Assembly: GCA_947643665.1 (NCBI GenBank)
Contig: CANRWW010000001.1
Location: forward strand, 1-64,000
Direction: 5' to 3'
Length of the DNA: 64,000 nt
DNA from: an uncultured Porphyromonadaceae bacterium
GTDB lineage: Bacteria; Bacteroidota; Bacteroidia; Bacteroidales; Muribaculaceae
Shown here in pieces: positions 54,907-63,706 of the stretch. Positions within the stretch are counted from its first letter, which is position 1, and each line of letters opens with the position of its first letter. Under the pieces are notes generated by a model, which had not been told where the DNA came from, made no database searches, and saw only the letters and a list, made by a program, of their open reading frames with translations. The translations under genes were made by a program, and so were the position numbers.

Positions 54907-56400
54907 ATGAATACGAAAATCCTAGCAACATTCGCCGCAGCATTGCTTTCATCTGCTTTCTTTGTTCCGCAAGTATCGGCTGAAGTATATTCGCTTGACT
55001 CCTGCCGCGCGCTGGCATTGTCCAACAACAAGGAGCTTATGGTCAAGGCAGAGAAAGTGAAGCAGGCCGGATACACCAGAAAAGAGGCTTTCGCGGCTTA
55101 TCTGCCCGGTATTGATTTTGCCGGCGGATATACCTACAATCAGAAAAACCTGTCAATATTTGACAGCGACCAGCATTTGCCTGTGGGCACTTTCGATCCT
55201 GTCACAAAAGGTTATAAATATACGCAGGCGACTTTCCCCGCCATAGGGCCGGACGGGAAACCTATAATCGGTGCCGACGGCAAGCCGGTGATGGTGCCGC
55301 TTACCTTGCCGGATGGCACACCCATACCCGAGCAAACGGCTCTCATCCCCAAAGAGGCCATGGAGTTTGATATCCATAATGTTTTTTTTGGTGCGGTGAC
55401 GCTTACCCAGCCTATATATATGGGTGGAAAGATCGTGGCCCTGAACAAACTCGCCGACATTAACGAGCGCGCGGCTATTGAGCTGCAGCGCAGCGAGCAG
55501 CAGAATGTGATATATGCCGTTGACGCCGCTTACTGGACTGTGGTCTCGCTCAAAGCCAAGCATGAGCTTGCCAAAAGTTTTGTGAACCTTCTTGACACGC
55601 TTGACAGGAATGTGAAACTTATGATGGAGCAGGGTGTGGCGACCCGCAGCGACCTTCTGAGCGTGGATGTGAAGCTCAATGAGGCAAACGTAGATCTTCT
55701 TAAAGTGGAAAACGGGCTTAGCCTCAGCCGCATGGCATTGGCACAGATCTGTGGCCTTCCCGTGCATACGCCGATCTCTGTAGCCGACGAGGGCGCTTCC
55801 ACCATCAATCCACGGGCACAGATCTCATCGTCGTATTCCATGGAGGAGGTCTATGCCAGCCGCCCGGATCTCCAGGCTCTTGAACTTGCAACCGATGCCG
55901 CCAGCATGCAAAAACGTGTCGCACTAAGCGGTATGCTCCCCAATGTGGCTCTGATGGGCAGCTATTCTTTCAGCAATCCAAATATGTTCGATGGCTTCAA
56001 GACCAAGTTCAACGGGGCTTTTTCAGTGGGTGTGATGGTGAAGATACCGCTATGGCACTGGGGTGGAAACTACAATAAATTCAGGGCCGCACGGTCGGAA
56101 GAAACCATAATGAAACTGCAGCTGGAAGATGCAAAGGAGAAAATAGAGTTGCAGGTGAGCCAGGCAGTTTATAAGGCCCAGGAAGCGGTCAAGACATACC
56201 AGGCTACGGAGGCAAATCTGGCAAAGGCCCAGGATAATCTGCGCACGGCTACACTCGGATTCCGGGAAGGTGTGATCACCACATCGGATGTGATGGCGGC
56301 GCAGACTGCGTGGCTTAAAGCAAATTCAGAAAATATAGATGCGCTTATAGACGTGCAGTTGTGCGATGTTTATCTAAGCAAGGTGCTCGGCACCCTTTGA
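54907..56400 (+). CDS. TolC-family outer-membrane efflux protein
   Basis: I start this 497-residue protein at the ATG at 54907, where a clean signal peptide begins (MNTKILATFAAALLSSAFFVPQVSA); the frame is open further upstream to 54796 but that part is Cys- and Arg-rich and unlike a leader. Two outer-membrane-efflux repeats follow, with the starts YSLDSCRALALSNNKELMVKAEKVKQAG and YASRPDLQALELATDAASMQKRVALSGMLPNV. An insertion rich in Gly, Pro and Asp (IGPDGKPIIGADGKPVMVP) lies in the first repeat. It is the outer channel of the exporter encoded by the next three genes. Confidence 0.92.
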   Translation: MNTKILATFAAALLSSAFFVPQVSAEVYSLDSCRALALSNNKELMVKAEKVKQAGYTRKEAFAAYLPGIDFAGGYTYNQKNLSIFDSDQHLPVGTFDPVTKGYKYTQATFPAIGPDGKPIIGADGKPVMVPLTLPDGTPIPEQTALIPKEAMEFDIHNVFFGAVTLTQPIYMGGKIVALNKLADINERAAIELQRSEQQNVIYAVDAAYWTVVSLKAKHELAKSFVNLLDTLDRNVKLMMEQGVATRSDLLSVDVKLNEANVDLLKVENGLSLSRMALAQICGLPVHTPISVADEGASTINPRAQISSSYSMEEVYASRPDLQALELATDAASMQKRVALSGMLPNVALMGSYSFSNPNMFDGFKTKFNGAFSVGVMVKIPLWHWGGNYNKFRAARSEETIMKLQLEDAKEKIELQVSQAVYKAQEAVKTYQATEANLAKAQDNLRTATLGFREGVITTSDVMAAQTAWLKANSENIDALIDVQLCDVYLSKVLGTL

Positions 56401-56450
56401 CAACCGTTTTTTAATTAATGTCTAAATTTCTCTAAAACCAACATAACGTC

Positions 56451-57467
56451 ATGTCAGCAGAAATTAATCCGCTAACTCCCGAACAGAAGAAAGAGAACCG
56501 GGTGCTGATCTCGGCTCTCGGATTTGTAGTTGTCGTAGTGGCCGCATTGGCCATAATAGGTTTCCTTTTCATTAACAAGCCCGCACAGATAATTGAGGGG
56601 CAGGCTGAGGCCACTTCGGTGCGTGTATCTGGCAAACTTCCCGGCCGTGTGCTGGAATTTTATGTGCATGAGGGTGATATGGTGAAAGCCGGCGACACTC
56701 TGGTGCATATACATTCTTCCATTGTGGAGGCCAAATTGCAGCAGGCACGCAGCATGGAGGAGGTGGCACAGGCAACTAACCGCAAGGTTGACGCAGGCAC
56801 CCGTATCCAGATCATAAACAGCGCTTATGAATTGTGGCAGCAGGCGAATGCGGCGGTTACCATAACAAAGAAGACATATGAGCGCCTTGAGAACCTTTAT
56901 AAGGAGGGGGTCATGTCTGAGCAGAAGCGTGACGAAGCAAAAGCGGCATACGATGCTGCCGTAGCAGCGGCGTCAGCAGCCAAAAGCCAGTATGAAATGG
57001 CAAAACAAGGAGCGCAGTCTGAGGACAAACAGGCCTCGTCGGCAATGGTAAGTGCCGCCGGTGCCGGTGTGAGCGAGGTGGAAGCCCTTCTGGAGGATCA
57101 GTACCTTACTGCTCCATGCGACGGGCAGATTGATGTTATATTCCCCCATGTGGGTGAGCTTGTAGCACTCGGGGCGCCCATCATGAATGTGCTCAAGATT
57201 GACGACAAATGGGTTACATTCAATGTGCGTGAGGAATATCTCCCTGATATGACACTCGGTAAGGAAATTACCGTGATGATACCGGCTCTCAAACAGAAAG
57301 AGGCAAGGGTGAAAATATATTACGTGCGCGATCTTGGCAGTTATGCCACCTGGCATGCCACGAAGACTACCGGCGACTGGGATTCCAAAACGTTTGAGAT
57401 CAAGGCTCGGCCGACAGAGGATATTCCTGATCTCCGTCCCGGTATGACAGTGATATATAAAGATTAA
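56451..57467 (+). CDS. HlyD/EmrA-type membrane fusion protein
   Basis: The 338-residue periplasmic adaptor has an N-terminal membrane anchor (ALGFVVVVVAALAIIGFLFI, about 23-42), a lipoyl-like half domain (ATSVRVSGKLPGRVLEFYVHEGDMVKAGDTLVHI), a coiled coil (about 95-190) rich in Ala and Lys, the second lipoyl half (YLTAPCDGQIDVIFPHVGELVALGAPIMNVLKI) and a beta-barrel domain. It links the TolC-like channel to the ABC-2 permeases. It starts 50 bases after tolC. Confidence 0.92.
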   Translation: MSAEINPLTPEQKKENRVLISALGFVVVVVAALAIIGFLFINKPAQIIEGQAEATSVRVSGKLPGRVLEFYVHEGDMVKAGDTLVHIHSSIVEAKLQQARSMEEVAQATNRKVDAGTRIQIINSAYELWQQANAAVTITKKTYERLENLYKEGVMSEQKRDEAKAAYDAAVAAASAAKSQYEMAKQGAQSEDKQASSAMVSAAGAGVSEVEALLEDQYLTAPCDGQIDVIFPHVGELVALGAPIMNVLKIDDKWVTFNVREEYLPDMTLGKEITVMIPALKQKEARVKIYYVRDLGSYATWHATKTTGDWDSKTFEIKARPTEDIPDLRPGMTVIYKD

Positions 57468-57475
57468 GAAACTAT

Positions 57476-58636
57476 TTGTCTATGCTCTGGCAAGTAATAA
57501 AACGGGAAATAAGGCTTCTGGGCTCACGGCCGATGTGGTTGGTGGGGATGACACTTGTGCCACTTTTTATGGCGTTTTTCTTTCTGTCTATACTCGGAGA
57601 GGGGCTGCCGAAGAAAGTGCCGGCGGCGATTGTCGATCTTGACCATTCGCAGATGTCGCGGCAGATCACCCGCTCGCTTAATGCTACTGAGCTGGTGGAT
57701 ATCACGCAGAAAGAGGAAAGTTTCAATGCCGCCATGGATGCCGTGCAGCGTGGTGAGATTTTCGGTTTTTTCGTGATACCTGACAATTTCGAGCGTGATG
57801 CGATAGGGGGACGCGGGCCCACGCTGACATTTTATTCGAATCTTACTTTCTATGTGCCGGGCACATTGGTGTTCAAGGGTTTCAAGACCATGGGTGTGAC
57901 AACATCGGGACGTGTGGTCCAGACCAATCTTGTAAGCAAAGGCGCTCCACAGGAGATGGCCGAGGTGCTTCTGCAGCCTATGACCATACAGAATCATCCT
58001 CTCCATAATCCATGGCTCAATTATAGCTACTATCTCAGCACATCGTTTCTTCCGGGCATATTGGAGTTGATGATATTCATAATGACGGTATACTCCATTG
58101 CCCACGAACTCAAGACAGGCACTTCACGCCAGTGGCTTTCCATAGCCGGAGGAGACATATGGACGGCTGTTATCGGCAAGCTGGCACCTCAGACGCTTGT
58201 TTTCACAGTCATGGGGCTGGGCATAAACTCGCTGATGTTCGACTGGCATCATTTCCCCTTGAACTGCCCTATGTGGCATATGGCTATCGCCATGCTGCTG
58301 TTCGTGATTGCCAGCCAGTGCTTCGCGACATTCGTATGTTGCGCGCTTCCGAATTTGCGCCTTTCGCTTTCGGTATGTTGCCTGACGGGCATACTCGCTT
58401 TCTCTGTTGCAGCTTTCTCTTTTCCTGTGGAAAGCATGTATGGAGGGATCGCGATATTCAGCTATATCCTGCCGGTAAGATATTATTTTGAGATTTATAT
58501 AGAGCAAGCGCTCAACGGCTTTCCGTTATATTTCTCCCGGCACTATTACGCGGCTCTGCTCGTATATCCCATACTGGCCATGCTGGCCGCGCCGCTGCTC
58601 CGGCGTGCCGCCCGCAAACCGGTGTATGTACCATAG
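57476..58636 (+). CDS. ABC-2 type transporter permease (first)
   Basis: The 386-residue protein has an N-terminal membrane segment (MWLVGMTLVPLFMAFFFLSIL), a periplasmic domain (about 45-190, VPAAIVDLDHSQMSRQITRSLNATELVDITQ) and five C-terminal segments starting with FLPGILELMIFIMTVYSIAHELKTGT. This is the YhhJ/YbhS/YbhR layout of ABC-2 permeases in tripartite exporters. It starts 8 bases after hlyD. The substrate is unknown. Confidence 0.9.
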   Translation: MSMLWQVIKREIRLLGSRPMWLVGMTLVPLFMAFFFLSILGEGLPKKVPAAIVDLDHSQMSRQITRSLNATELVDITQKEESFNAAMDAVQRGEIFGFFVIPDNFERDAIGGRGPTLTFYSNLTFYVPGTLVFKGFKTMGVTTSGRVVQTNLVSKGAPQEMAEVLLQPMTIQNHPLHNPWLNYSYYLSTSFLPGILELMIFIMTVYSIAHELKTGTSRQWLSIAGGDIWTAVIGKLAPQTLVFTVMGLGINSLMFDWHHFPLNCPMWHMAIAMLLFVIASQCFATFVCCALPNLRLSLSVCCLTGILAFSVAAFSFPVESMYGGIAIFSYILPVRYYFEIYIEQALNGFPLYFSRHYYAALLVYPILAMLAAPLLRRAARKPVYVP

Positions 58637-58687
58637 CAGGGAAGTGTCCATGTCTGACTTCTCATGCTCTAACTTCTGACTTAAAAA
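58637..58687. repeat. Purine/pyrimidine-rich repeat copy 3
   Basis: On the minus strand 58653-58677 reads AGAAGTTAGAGCATGAGAAG and further bases, a near match to 40043-40067. It fills the gap between the two permease genes. Confidence 0.45.
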
Positions 58688-59884
58688 ATGCTTCATTGGT
58701 TCCTTAATATGGCGCGCGTGATGCGCAAGGAGTTCCGGCTGGTATTCTCCAGTCCGGGCACGATGATATTTTTCTTTGCTCTTCCGCTGGCATATCCCAT
58801 AGTATATGCCGCTATATATAATCCGGAGGTGACACGCGATATGCCCGTGGCGGTGGTGGACCGTTGCCGGACGGCTGAAAGCCGCGAGTTTGTGCGTCAC
58901 GCCGATGCCACACAGGCTATGAAAATCTGCGGTTATGCCGCGGATATGGCTGAGGCACGCCGGTGGTGGGAGGAGAAGAAATGTTTTGCCGTCATTGAGA
59001 TTCCTGCCGATTATTCCGCCAGGGTAGCTCGTGGCGAGCAGGGTGTCATACAGTTTTACAGCGATGCCAGTCTGCTGTTGCGTTACCGCACATTTCTCCA
59101 GTCGCTCACCGAGCTGCAGATGGCAACTGATGCCGACCTTCGTGAAATTGCCATAAACACCCTAGGTGTGTCGGGGATGGCATCGGCGGGGGGATCTTCC
59201 ATACAGACTGAAGCATATTTCCTCGGCGATCCACAGCAGGGCTTCGCATCGTTTATAATGCCAGGTATTGTGGTGTTGATCCTGCAGCAGAGCATGATAC
59301 TGGGGATCACATTCCTGGGAGGGGCATCCAACGAGCGCCGCCGCTTAAACCGGGGTCTTGATCCGTTGGCAGTGCAGGCTTCTCCGCTTGTTACGGTTCT
59401 TGGTAAGGCTTGCTGTTATGTGATCCTTTATATACCTCTCAGCATCTACATTTTGCATTATATTCCGGTATGGTTCCATTTCCCGCATCTGGGCAATCCG
59501 CTTGAATATATACTTTTTATTTTCCCGATGCTTCTTGCCACGGCCATGCTCGGCCTTACATGCACATGCATGGTGGCTGAAAAAGAGAGCGCGTTTGTTG
59601 TAGTCGTGTTTACTTCGGTTGTGTTCCTTTTCCTGTCCGGCCTGACATGGCCGCGATACGCCATGCCCCCTTTCTGGCAATGGCTCGGTGACATAATACC
59701 TGCCACCTGGGGCATGGAAGGCTTCATACGCATCAACAACAATGGCGCCACGCTGTCGCAGCAGATCGTGCCCTACGCTTGGCTCTGGTGCCTTACCGCT
59801 GTCTATACACTCACAGCGTGGCTTGTGGCATGCCTCCGTGCCAGGGTAAGTCTTTCAGCCTTGGGGGCTGTTAAATCGAATTGA
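58688..59884 (+). CDS. ABC-2 type transporter permease (second)
   Basis: The 398-residue protein has the same layout as the preceding permease: a first membrane segment near 21-42 (GTMIFFFALPLAYPIVYAAIY), a periplasmic domain and five later segments (GFASFIMPGIVVLILQQSMILGITFLGGASNERR ...). The pair would form the membrane part of an ABC exporter with HlyD and TolC. No ATP-binding subunit is encoded in this operon or elsewhere in the window, so it must come from another locus. The transcript probably ends at 59953-59983. Confidence 0.9.
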   Translation: MLHWFLNMARVMRKEFRLVFSSPGTMIFFFALPLAYPIVYAAIYNPEVTRDMPVAVVDRCRTAESREFVRHADATQAMKICGYAADMAEARRWWEEKKCFAVIEIPADYSARVARGEQGVIQFYSDASLLLRYRTFLQSLTELQMATDADLREIAINTLGVSGMASAGGSSIQTEAYFLGDPQQGFASFIMPGIVVLILQQSMILGITFLGGASNERRRLNRGLDPLAVQASPLVTVLGKACCYVILYIPLSIYILHYIPVWFHFPHLGNPLEYILFIFPMLLATAMLGLTCTCMVAEKESAFVVVVFTSVVFLFLSGLTWPRYAMPPFWQWLGDIIPATWGMEGFIRINNNGATLSQQIVPYAWLWCLTAVYTLTAWLVACLRARVSLSALGAVKSN

Positions 59885-59952
59885 TTACATGAGAACTGCC
59901 GTATGCCGGCATATTAATGTTCTGATAAAATATCCCTATCCGGATACAATAA

Positions 59953-59983
59953 CGGCGATGTGCTAAATTTTGGCACATCGCCG
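59953..59983. terminator. Bidirectional terminator hairpin
   Basis: CGGCGATGTGC (59953-59963) pairs perfectly with GCACATCGCCG (59973-59983) across the loop TAAATTTTG. It separates the convergent permease and GH32 genes and resembles the hairpins at 7997 and 54296 in its GGCG-TGT-AAATTTT pattern. Confidence 0.75.
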
Positions 59984-60010
59984 CTTATATGGGCGGTTAA
60001 AATATGTTGG

Positions 60011-61648
60011 TCAGTCCCAGATGGAATCCATGTTGAAGACTTCGAGGTTTTTGATTGTCACCCGGTTGCCGTGGAAACGGAACCCTTCGCGGTCGCCGTC
60101 GGGGAGGTGGCGGCTCATGGAGTAGGAGAAGAGTCCGCCGTCAACGAATACTTCCACTGATGTGCGGTCTATGTATATGTCGGCTGTCAGTTCCATGCTT
60201 GTGGGATCCTGGGGAGAGTAATGGTTGCCGTTGAGCGTGGTGCCGTTGAGGTCGTAGTCCACGAGGCGCTGTCCGGCGAGGCATATTGATGCGTCGGTGG
60301 CGTGGGACAGGTGCAGTGTGGCGCGTATGCGCAGGCGGTCGGCATCCGAGAATTTTTCAAGAGCCTTGTTGGCTTGGTCCTGTGTGAGATTTGTCCATTT
60401 GCCTGCCGGTTTGCAGAGGCTTTCTACCTCCTTTACTGGCGTGCTTATGAGGCGCACTCCGTCTTTGGTGGTGCGCAGGGACAGTTCGGTGGGAAGAAGC
60501 ATTATGCCGTTGAAGGGCATGCCGGGATGTCCGAGGCGTCCCCAGCCGATCTGTATGCGGCGGCCATCTGATCCAGGCATATTGTTGAAAGTCTGTGCGG
60601 CATATATTGTGCCGGCACAATTGCGGTGTTTTCCTGAGCGGGGCGTGAATTTTTCGCCATCAAAATCGCCAAGCATATAAGTTCCGGAAGCTCCGTACAT
60701 CACCCACATGATTTTGTCATTGTCGCCGTCTACCGGGAGCGGGAACAACTCGGGGCATTCCCAGAACCCCGTTGTGTGGCTCTTGTATGTCCAGTCACGC
60801 AGATTGTCGGAAGTGTATATGGAATGGCCGTCACGCTCGTTGAGCACCATTACCCAATGGTCTCCGTAGCGGAACATTTTAGGATCGCGGGTGTCGTGCG
60901 TGTCCCATATCTCCTTGCTGTTGACCACAGGGTTGCCTTCATATTTGGTGAATGTGCGTCCGTTGTCGGTGCTGTATGCTATACCCTGCATCTGGCGGTC
61001 GGGATTGTCAATAGTGTACGCTGCGACCATTGCGGGAGCATTCTTGGATCCGAAACCTGAGTCGTTGTCATGGTCAATGACAGTCGAGCCGGAGAACATG
61101 GTGCCCATATGGTCGGGATGCAATGCCGTGGGCAACTCTTTCCAGTGTATGAGATCGGTACTTACGGCATGCCCCCAATGCATGTTTTCCCAGTCGCGTT
61201 CATAGGGGTTGTGCTGGTAATACAGATGGTATTCGCCGTCGTGGTAAACCAGGCCGTTGGGGTCGTTGATCCAACCGCGGCGGGTGGTGAAGTGGAATTG
61301 CGGACGGTTCTTTTCATGGTAAATCTGCGATTCCCCGTGTATGGTGTCTGCCTGGTATATCGCGTCCATCCCCTTTGTTCCGTCGGGATATTTTATGGTA
61401 AGTTTTTTCCCTTTCAGTGCTGAAATGTCCTTGAATACCCAGTATTCAGCTTCGTCGGGCGCTACACGTGCCACAATGGGTAACGGATCCATACCTTTCG
61501 CCTCAAGTGTCAGACGTGTACGGTCCACTTTGTGCGAAATGGGTATGTTAAGGTATTTCCCGGTTACCTTCATTGTCATTTCGGCACCGTGAAGGGTGCA
61601 GCCTGCCGATAGCCCGGCTGCCAAAATTATTAATCTGCTATATCGCAT
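60011..61648 (-). CDS. Exported GH32 fructan hydrolase (levanase/inulinase-like)
   Basis: I start this 545-residue protein at the ATG at 61648 (MRYSRLIILAAGLSAGCTLHG); the upstream Met at 61693 lies inside the -7 box. The signal peptide contains SAGC, so it may be a lipoprotein. An N-terminal beta domain (about 25-110) precedes the GH32 five-bladed propeller with its three acidic motifs: WINDPNG (nucleophile Asp), RDP in THDTRDPKMF (transition-state Asp) and EC in FWECPELF (acid/base Glu). A C-terminal beta sandwich ends the protein. It hydrolyses beta-fructans or sucrose. No SusC/SusD pair or fructokinase is nearby. Confidence 0.92.
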   Translation of the reverse strand: MRYSRLIILAAGLSAGCTLHGAEMTMKVTGKYLNIPISHKVDRTRLTLEAKGMDPLPIVARVAPDEAEYWVFKDISALKGKKLTIKYPDGTKGMDAIYQADTIHGESQIYHEKNRPQFHFTTRRGWINDPNGLVYHDGEYHLYYQHNPYERDWENMHWGHAVSTDLIHWKELPTALHPDHMGTMFSGSTVIDHDNDSGFGSKNAPAMVAAYTIDNPDRQMQGIAYSTDNGRTFTKYEGNPVVNSKEIWDTHDTRDPKMFRYGDHWVMVLNERDGHSIYTSDNLRDWTYKSHTTGFWECPELFPLPVDGDNDKIMWVMYGASGTYMLGDFDGEKFTPRSGKHRNCAGTIYAAQTFNNMPGSDGRRIQIGWGRLGHPGMPFNGIMLLPTELSLRTTKDGVRLISTPVKEVESLCKPAGKWTNLTQDQANKALEKFSDADRLRIRATLHLSHATDASICLAGQRLVDYDLNGTTLNGNHYSPQDPTSMELTADIYIDRTSVEVFVDGGLFSYSMSRHLPDGDREGFRFHGNRVTIKNLEVFNMDSIWD

Positions 61649-61690
61649 GGCATTGATCTTTTGGTTATTCCAATGATTGGTTATCATATG

Positions 61691-61698
61691 CAAAGTTA
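61691..61698 (-). promoter_or_regulatory. -7 box of the GH32 gene (TAACTTTG on minus strand)
   Basis: The plus strand reads CAAAGTTA. Transcription would start near 61684, downstream of the Met at 61693, so translation must begin at 61648. Confidence 0.6.
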
Positions 61699-61748
61699 CG
61701 CAAATCGGATTGTCCGTGACGATTAAAAATCATGCAGACACTATTATT

Positions 61749-61780
61749 TTTGTTGCATTAGCCATGATTGATTAATTTTG
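61749..61780 (+). promoter_or_regulatory. Promoter of the COG0523 gene (TTTG, 20 bases, TAATTTTG)
   Basis: TTTG at 61749-61752 and TAATTTTG at 61773-61780 are 20 bases apart, and the start codon is 24 bases downstream. No Zur or Fur box is evident. Confidence 0.7.
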
Positions 61781-61804
61781 CACATAAGAAAACCTATGTG
61801 ATAT

Positions 61805-63049
61805 ATGATTGCAAATGAAATACCTGTGTTGTTGCTGACGGGTTATCTCGGAAGCGGCAAGACCACCCTGCTCAACCGCATACTTACCAACCGGAGTGGC
61901 ATACGTTTTGCTGTAATAGTAAATGACATAGGGGAGGTGAACATAGATGCCGCCCTTATACAGAAAGGCGGGGTGGTCGGGTCTTCAGGCAATTCAGGCG
62001 ACCTTGTCGCGCTGCAGAACGGCTGTATCTGCTGTACCCTCCAGACCGATCTTATTGAGCAACTCACGCAACTGTCATCAGCGGGATGTTTCGATTATAT
62101 AGTGGTGGAGGCAAGCGGCATATGCGACCCGGCTCCTATAGCCCAGACCATATCTTCCATCCGTGCCATGCTGCCGGAAGGCTATGACGGTGGAGTGCCT
62201 GTGCTTGACTGTGTGGTTACTGTGGTAGATGCCCTGCGCTTGAAGAGCGAATTTGGCTGTGGTGAACGTCTTGTGGGGCGTAAGCCTGATGAAGACGACA
62301 TAGAGAGCCTTGTGATCCAACAGATAGAATTTTGCAATGTAGTTCTACTTAACAAGATTTCAGAAGTTACCCGTCATGAAGCAGAGCGGGTGCATGCCAT
62401 CATACGGGCGCTACAGCCCAAAGCGAAAATCATAGAATGTGATTACGCCGATGTGGACCTTGACGAGATTGTAGGTACCGGGATGTTCGACTTTGAGGAT
62501 GTGGCTACTTCTCCAACCTGGATACGCGAAATAGAGCACCGGGGAGAGGAGCATGAAGAGGAGGAAAGCGAGCACCACCATGGGCATGGACATCACCACC
62601 ATCACGAAGAAGGATGCTCTGGAGGCGATCATTGCACCTGTGGCCACCACCATCACCACAACGGGGGGCACGCGGAGGAATACGGCATTGAGACCATGGT
62701 ATATTACCGTCGGGCGCCTTTCGACCTGAATAAATTCGACCGGTTTGTTGCCACGCAATGGCCTTCAAATATAATACGTGCCAAAGGGATACTGTATTTT
62801 TCGCACAACCGCGACATGTGTTACCTTTTTGAGCAAGCCGGGGTGCAGAAAAACCTTTCTGAATCAGGTCTCTGGTATGCCACGGCTCCTGCCGGGGAGC
62901 TTGAACGCCTAATGGCTTCCGATCCCACGCTCTGCATGGACTGGGACGACACCTATGGCGACCGCATGGTGAAGCTAGTGTTCATCGGCCAGCATCTTGA
63001 CCGGGATGCCCTGGCCGCCTCCTTTGATGCTTGCCTCTCCCCGTTCTGA
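61805..63049 (+). CDS. CobW/COG0523-family GTPase, His-rich putative metallochaperone
   Basis: The 414-residue protein has Walker A GYLGSGKT (13-20), the metal-binding CICC motif (Cys74, Cys76, Cys77), VVEASGICDPAPI as the switch region, and LLNKIS where a guanine-specificity NKxD is usual (Ser in place of Asp). Residues about 250-290 hold a His-rich loop (HHHGHGHHHHHEEG, GDHCTCGHHHHH). A C-terminal CobW_C domain follows. Members deliver Zn, Ni or Co to client enzymes, often under metal starvation. The metal here is not shown; the many His and the Cys pair fit Zn or Ni. It is a single gene with its own promoter. Confidence 0.9.
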   Translation: MIANEIPVLLLTGYLGSGKTTLLNRILTNRSGIRFAVIVNDIGEVNIDAALIQKGGVVGSSGNSGDLVALQNGCICCTLQTDLIEQLTQLSSAGCFDYIVVEASGICDPAPIAQTISSIRAMLPEGYDGGVPVLDCVVTVVDALRLKSEFGCGERLVGRKPDEDDIESLVIQQIEFCNVVLLNKISEVTRHEAERVHAIIRALQPKAKIIECDYADVDLDEIVGTGMFDFEDVATSPTWIREIEHRGEEHEEEESEHHHGHGHHHHHEEGCSGGDHCTCGHHHHHNGGHAEEYGIETMVYYRRAPFDLNKFDRFVATQWPSNIIRAKGILYFSHNRDMCYLFEQAGVQKNLSESGLWYATAPAGELERLMASDPTLCMDWDDTYGDRMVKLVFIGQHLDRDALAASFDACLSPF

Positions 63050-63092
63050 CGTTTTATCCGGAAATTATTTGCAGAATGGTAGATCACATCAT

Positions 63093-63608
63093 ATGGATAT
63101 CTGGGATAAAAAGAAACGTTCCGCTGTAATGGCCAAGATAAAGGGCCGTGATACGAAACCAGAGTGGATTGTTCGCCGTTATCTTTTCTCGCGTGGTTAT
63201 CGGTACCGTAAGAACGTGAAAGGGCTACCTGGTACTCCTGATATTGTGTTACGAAAGTATGGTATCGTGATATTTATACATGGATGTTTTTGGCACGGCC
63301 ATGAAATAGACGGTCATATACCTCGTTCCAATAGTGAATTTTGGCGTAAGAAGATAGAACGCAATAAGTTGCGTGATGCGCGCGACAAAGAGGCATTGAA
63401 GAAACTTGGTTGGCAAGTAATGATTGTGTGGGAATGCCAATTGAAGCCGAATGTGAGAGAGAAGACATTGCTTGAAATTGAGTATCATATAAATCATTCT
63501 TTTTTACAACGTTTCAAGCCGAAAGGACATTCCATATATGAGCATTCTGAAACCGAAGAAACTTCCGATATGGTTGCAGAAAATGAGATAGGATATAAGA
63601 AGATTTAA
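63093..63608 (+). CDS. vsr: Vsr-family very short patch repair endonuclease
   Basis: I start this protein of about 171 residues at the ATG at 63093 (MDIWDKKKRSAVMAKIKGRDTKPE), the family's usual beginning. Vsr nicks next to T:G mismatches formed by deamination of 5-methylcytosine. Catalytic Asp is in GTPDIVL, followed by FIHGCFWHGH with the metal-binding His and IVWECQL near 118. Compared with E. coli Vsr (GCFWHHHHC), one Cys of the structural zinc site appears replaced (HGHEIDGH). The C-terminal 35 residues are extra. The neighbouring restriction gene implies a C5-methyltransferase nearby, off the right edge. Confidence 0.85.
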   Translation: MDIWDKKKRSAVMAKIKGRDTKPEWIVRRYLFSRGYRYRKNVKGLPGTPDIVLRKYGIVIFIHGCFWHGHEIDGHIPRSNSEFWRKKIERNKLRDARDKEALKKLGWQVMIVWECQLKPNVREKTLLEIEYHINHSFLQRFKPKGHSIYEHSETEETSDMVAENEIGYKKI

Positions 63609-63672
63609 ATCTTATGGTTCCATAGGGATGTAGTTTAATGTAAAATGATGTTCATACGTTAGATAAAAAATG

Positions 63673-63680
63673 TAACTTTG
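63673..63680 (+). promoter_or_regulatory. -7 box TAACTTTG of the restriction enzyme gene
   Basis: This perfect TAnnTTTG box lies 26 bases before the ATG at 63707. It gives the nuclease gene its own transcription start, separate from vsr. Confidence 0.6.
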
Positions 63681-63706
63681 TGGATAGTCATGAAAAAGAC
63701 GTAATA

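Noticed and set aside
57524..58105. 193-codon minus-strand frame opposite the first ABC-2 permease
   Set aside because: It is antisense to a clear permease, is His- and Arg-rich, and has no motif.
61649..61693. Earlier start for the GH32 gene at 61693
   Set aside because: The codon lies inside the -7 box at 61691-61698, upstream of the expected transcription start.
62570..62680. Tandem repeat at the His-codon-rich stretch
   Set aside because: The repetition is codon-level (CAC and CAT) within a metal-binding loop, not a separate DNA repeat element.
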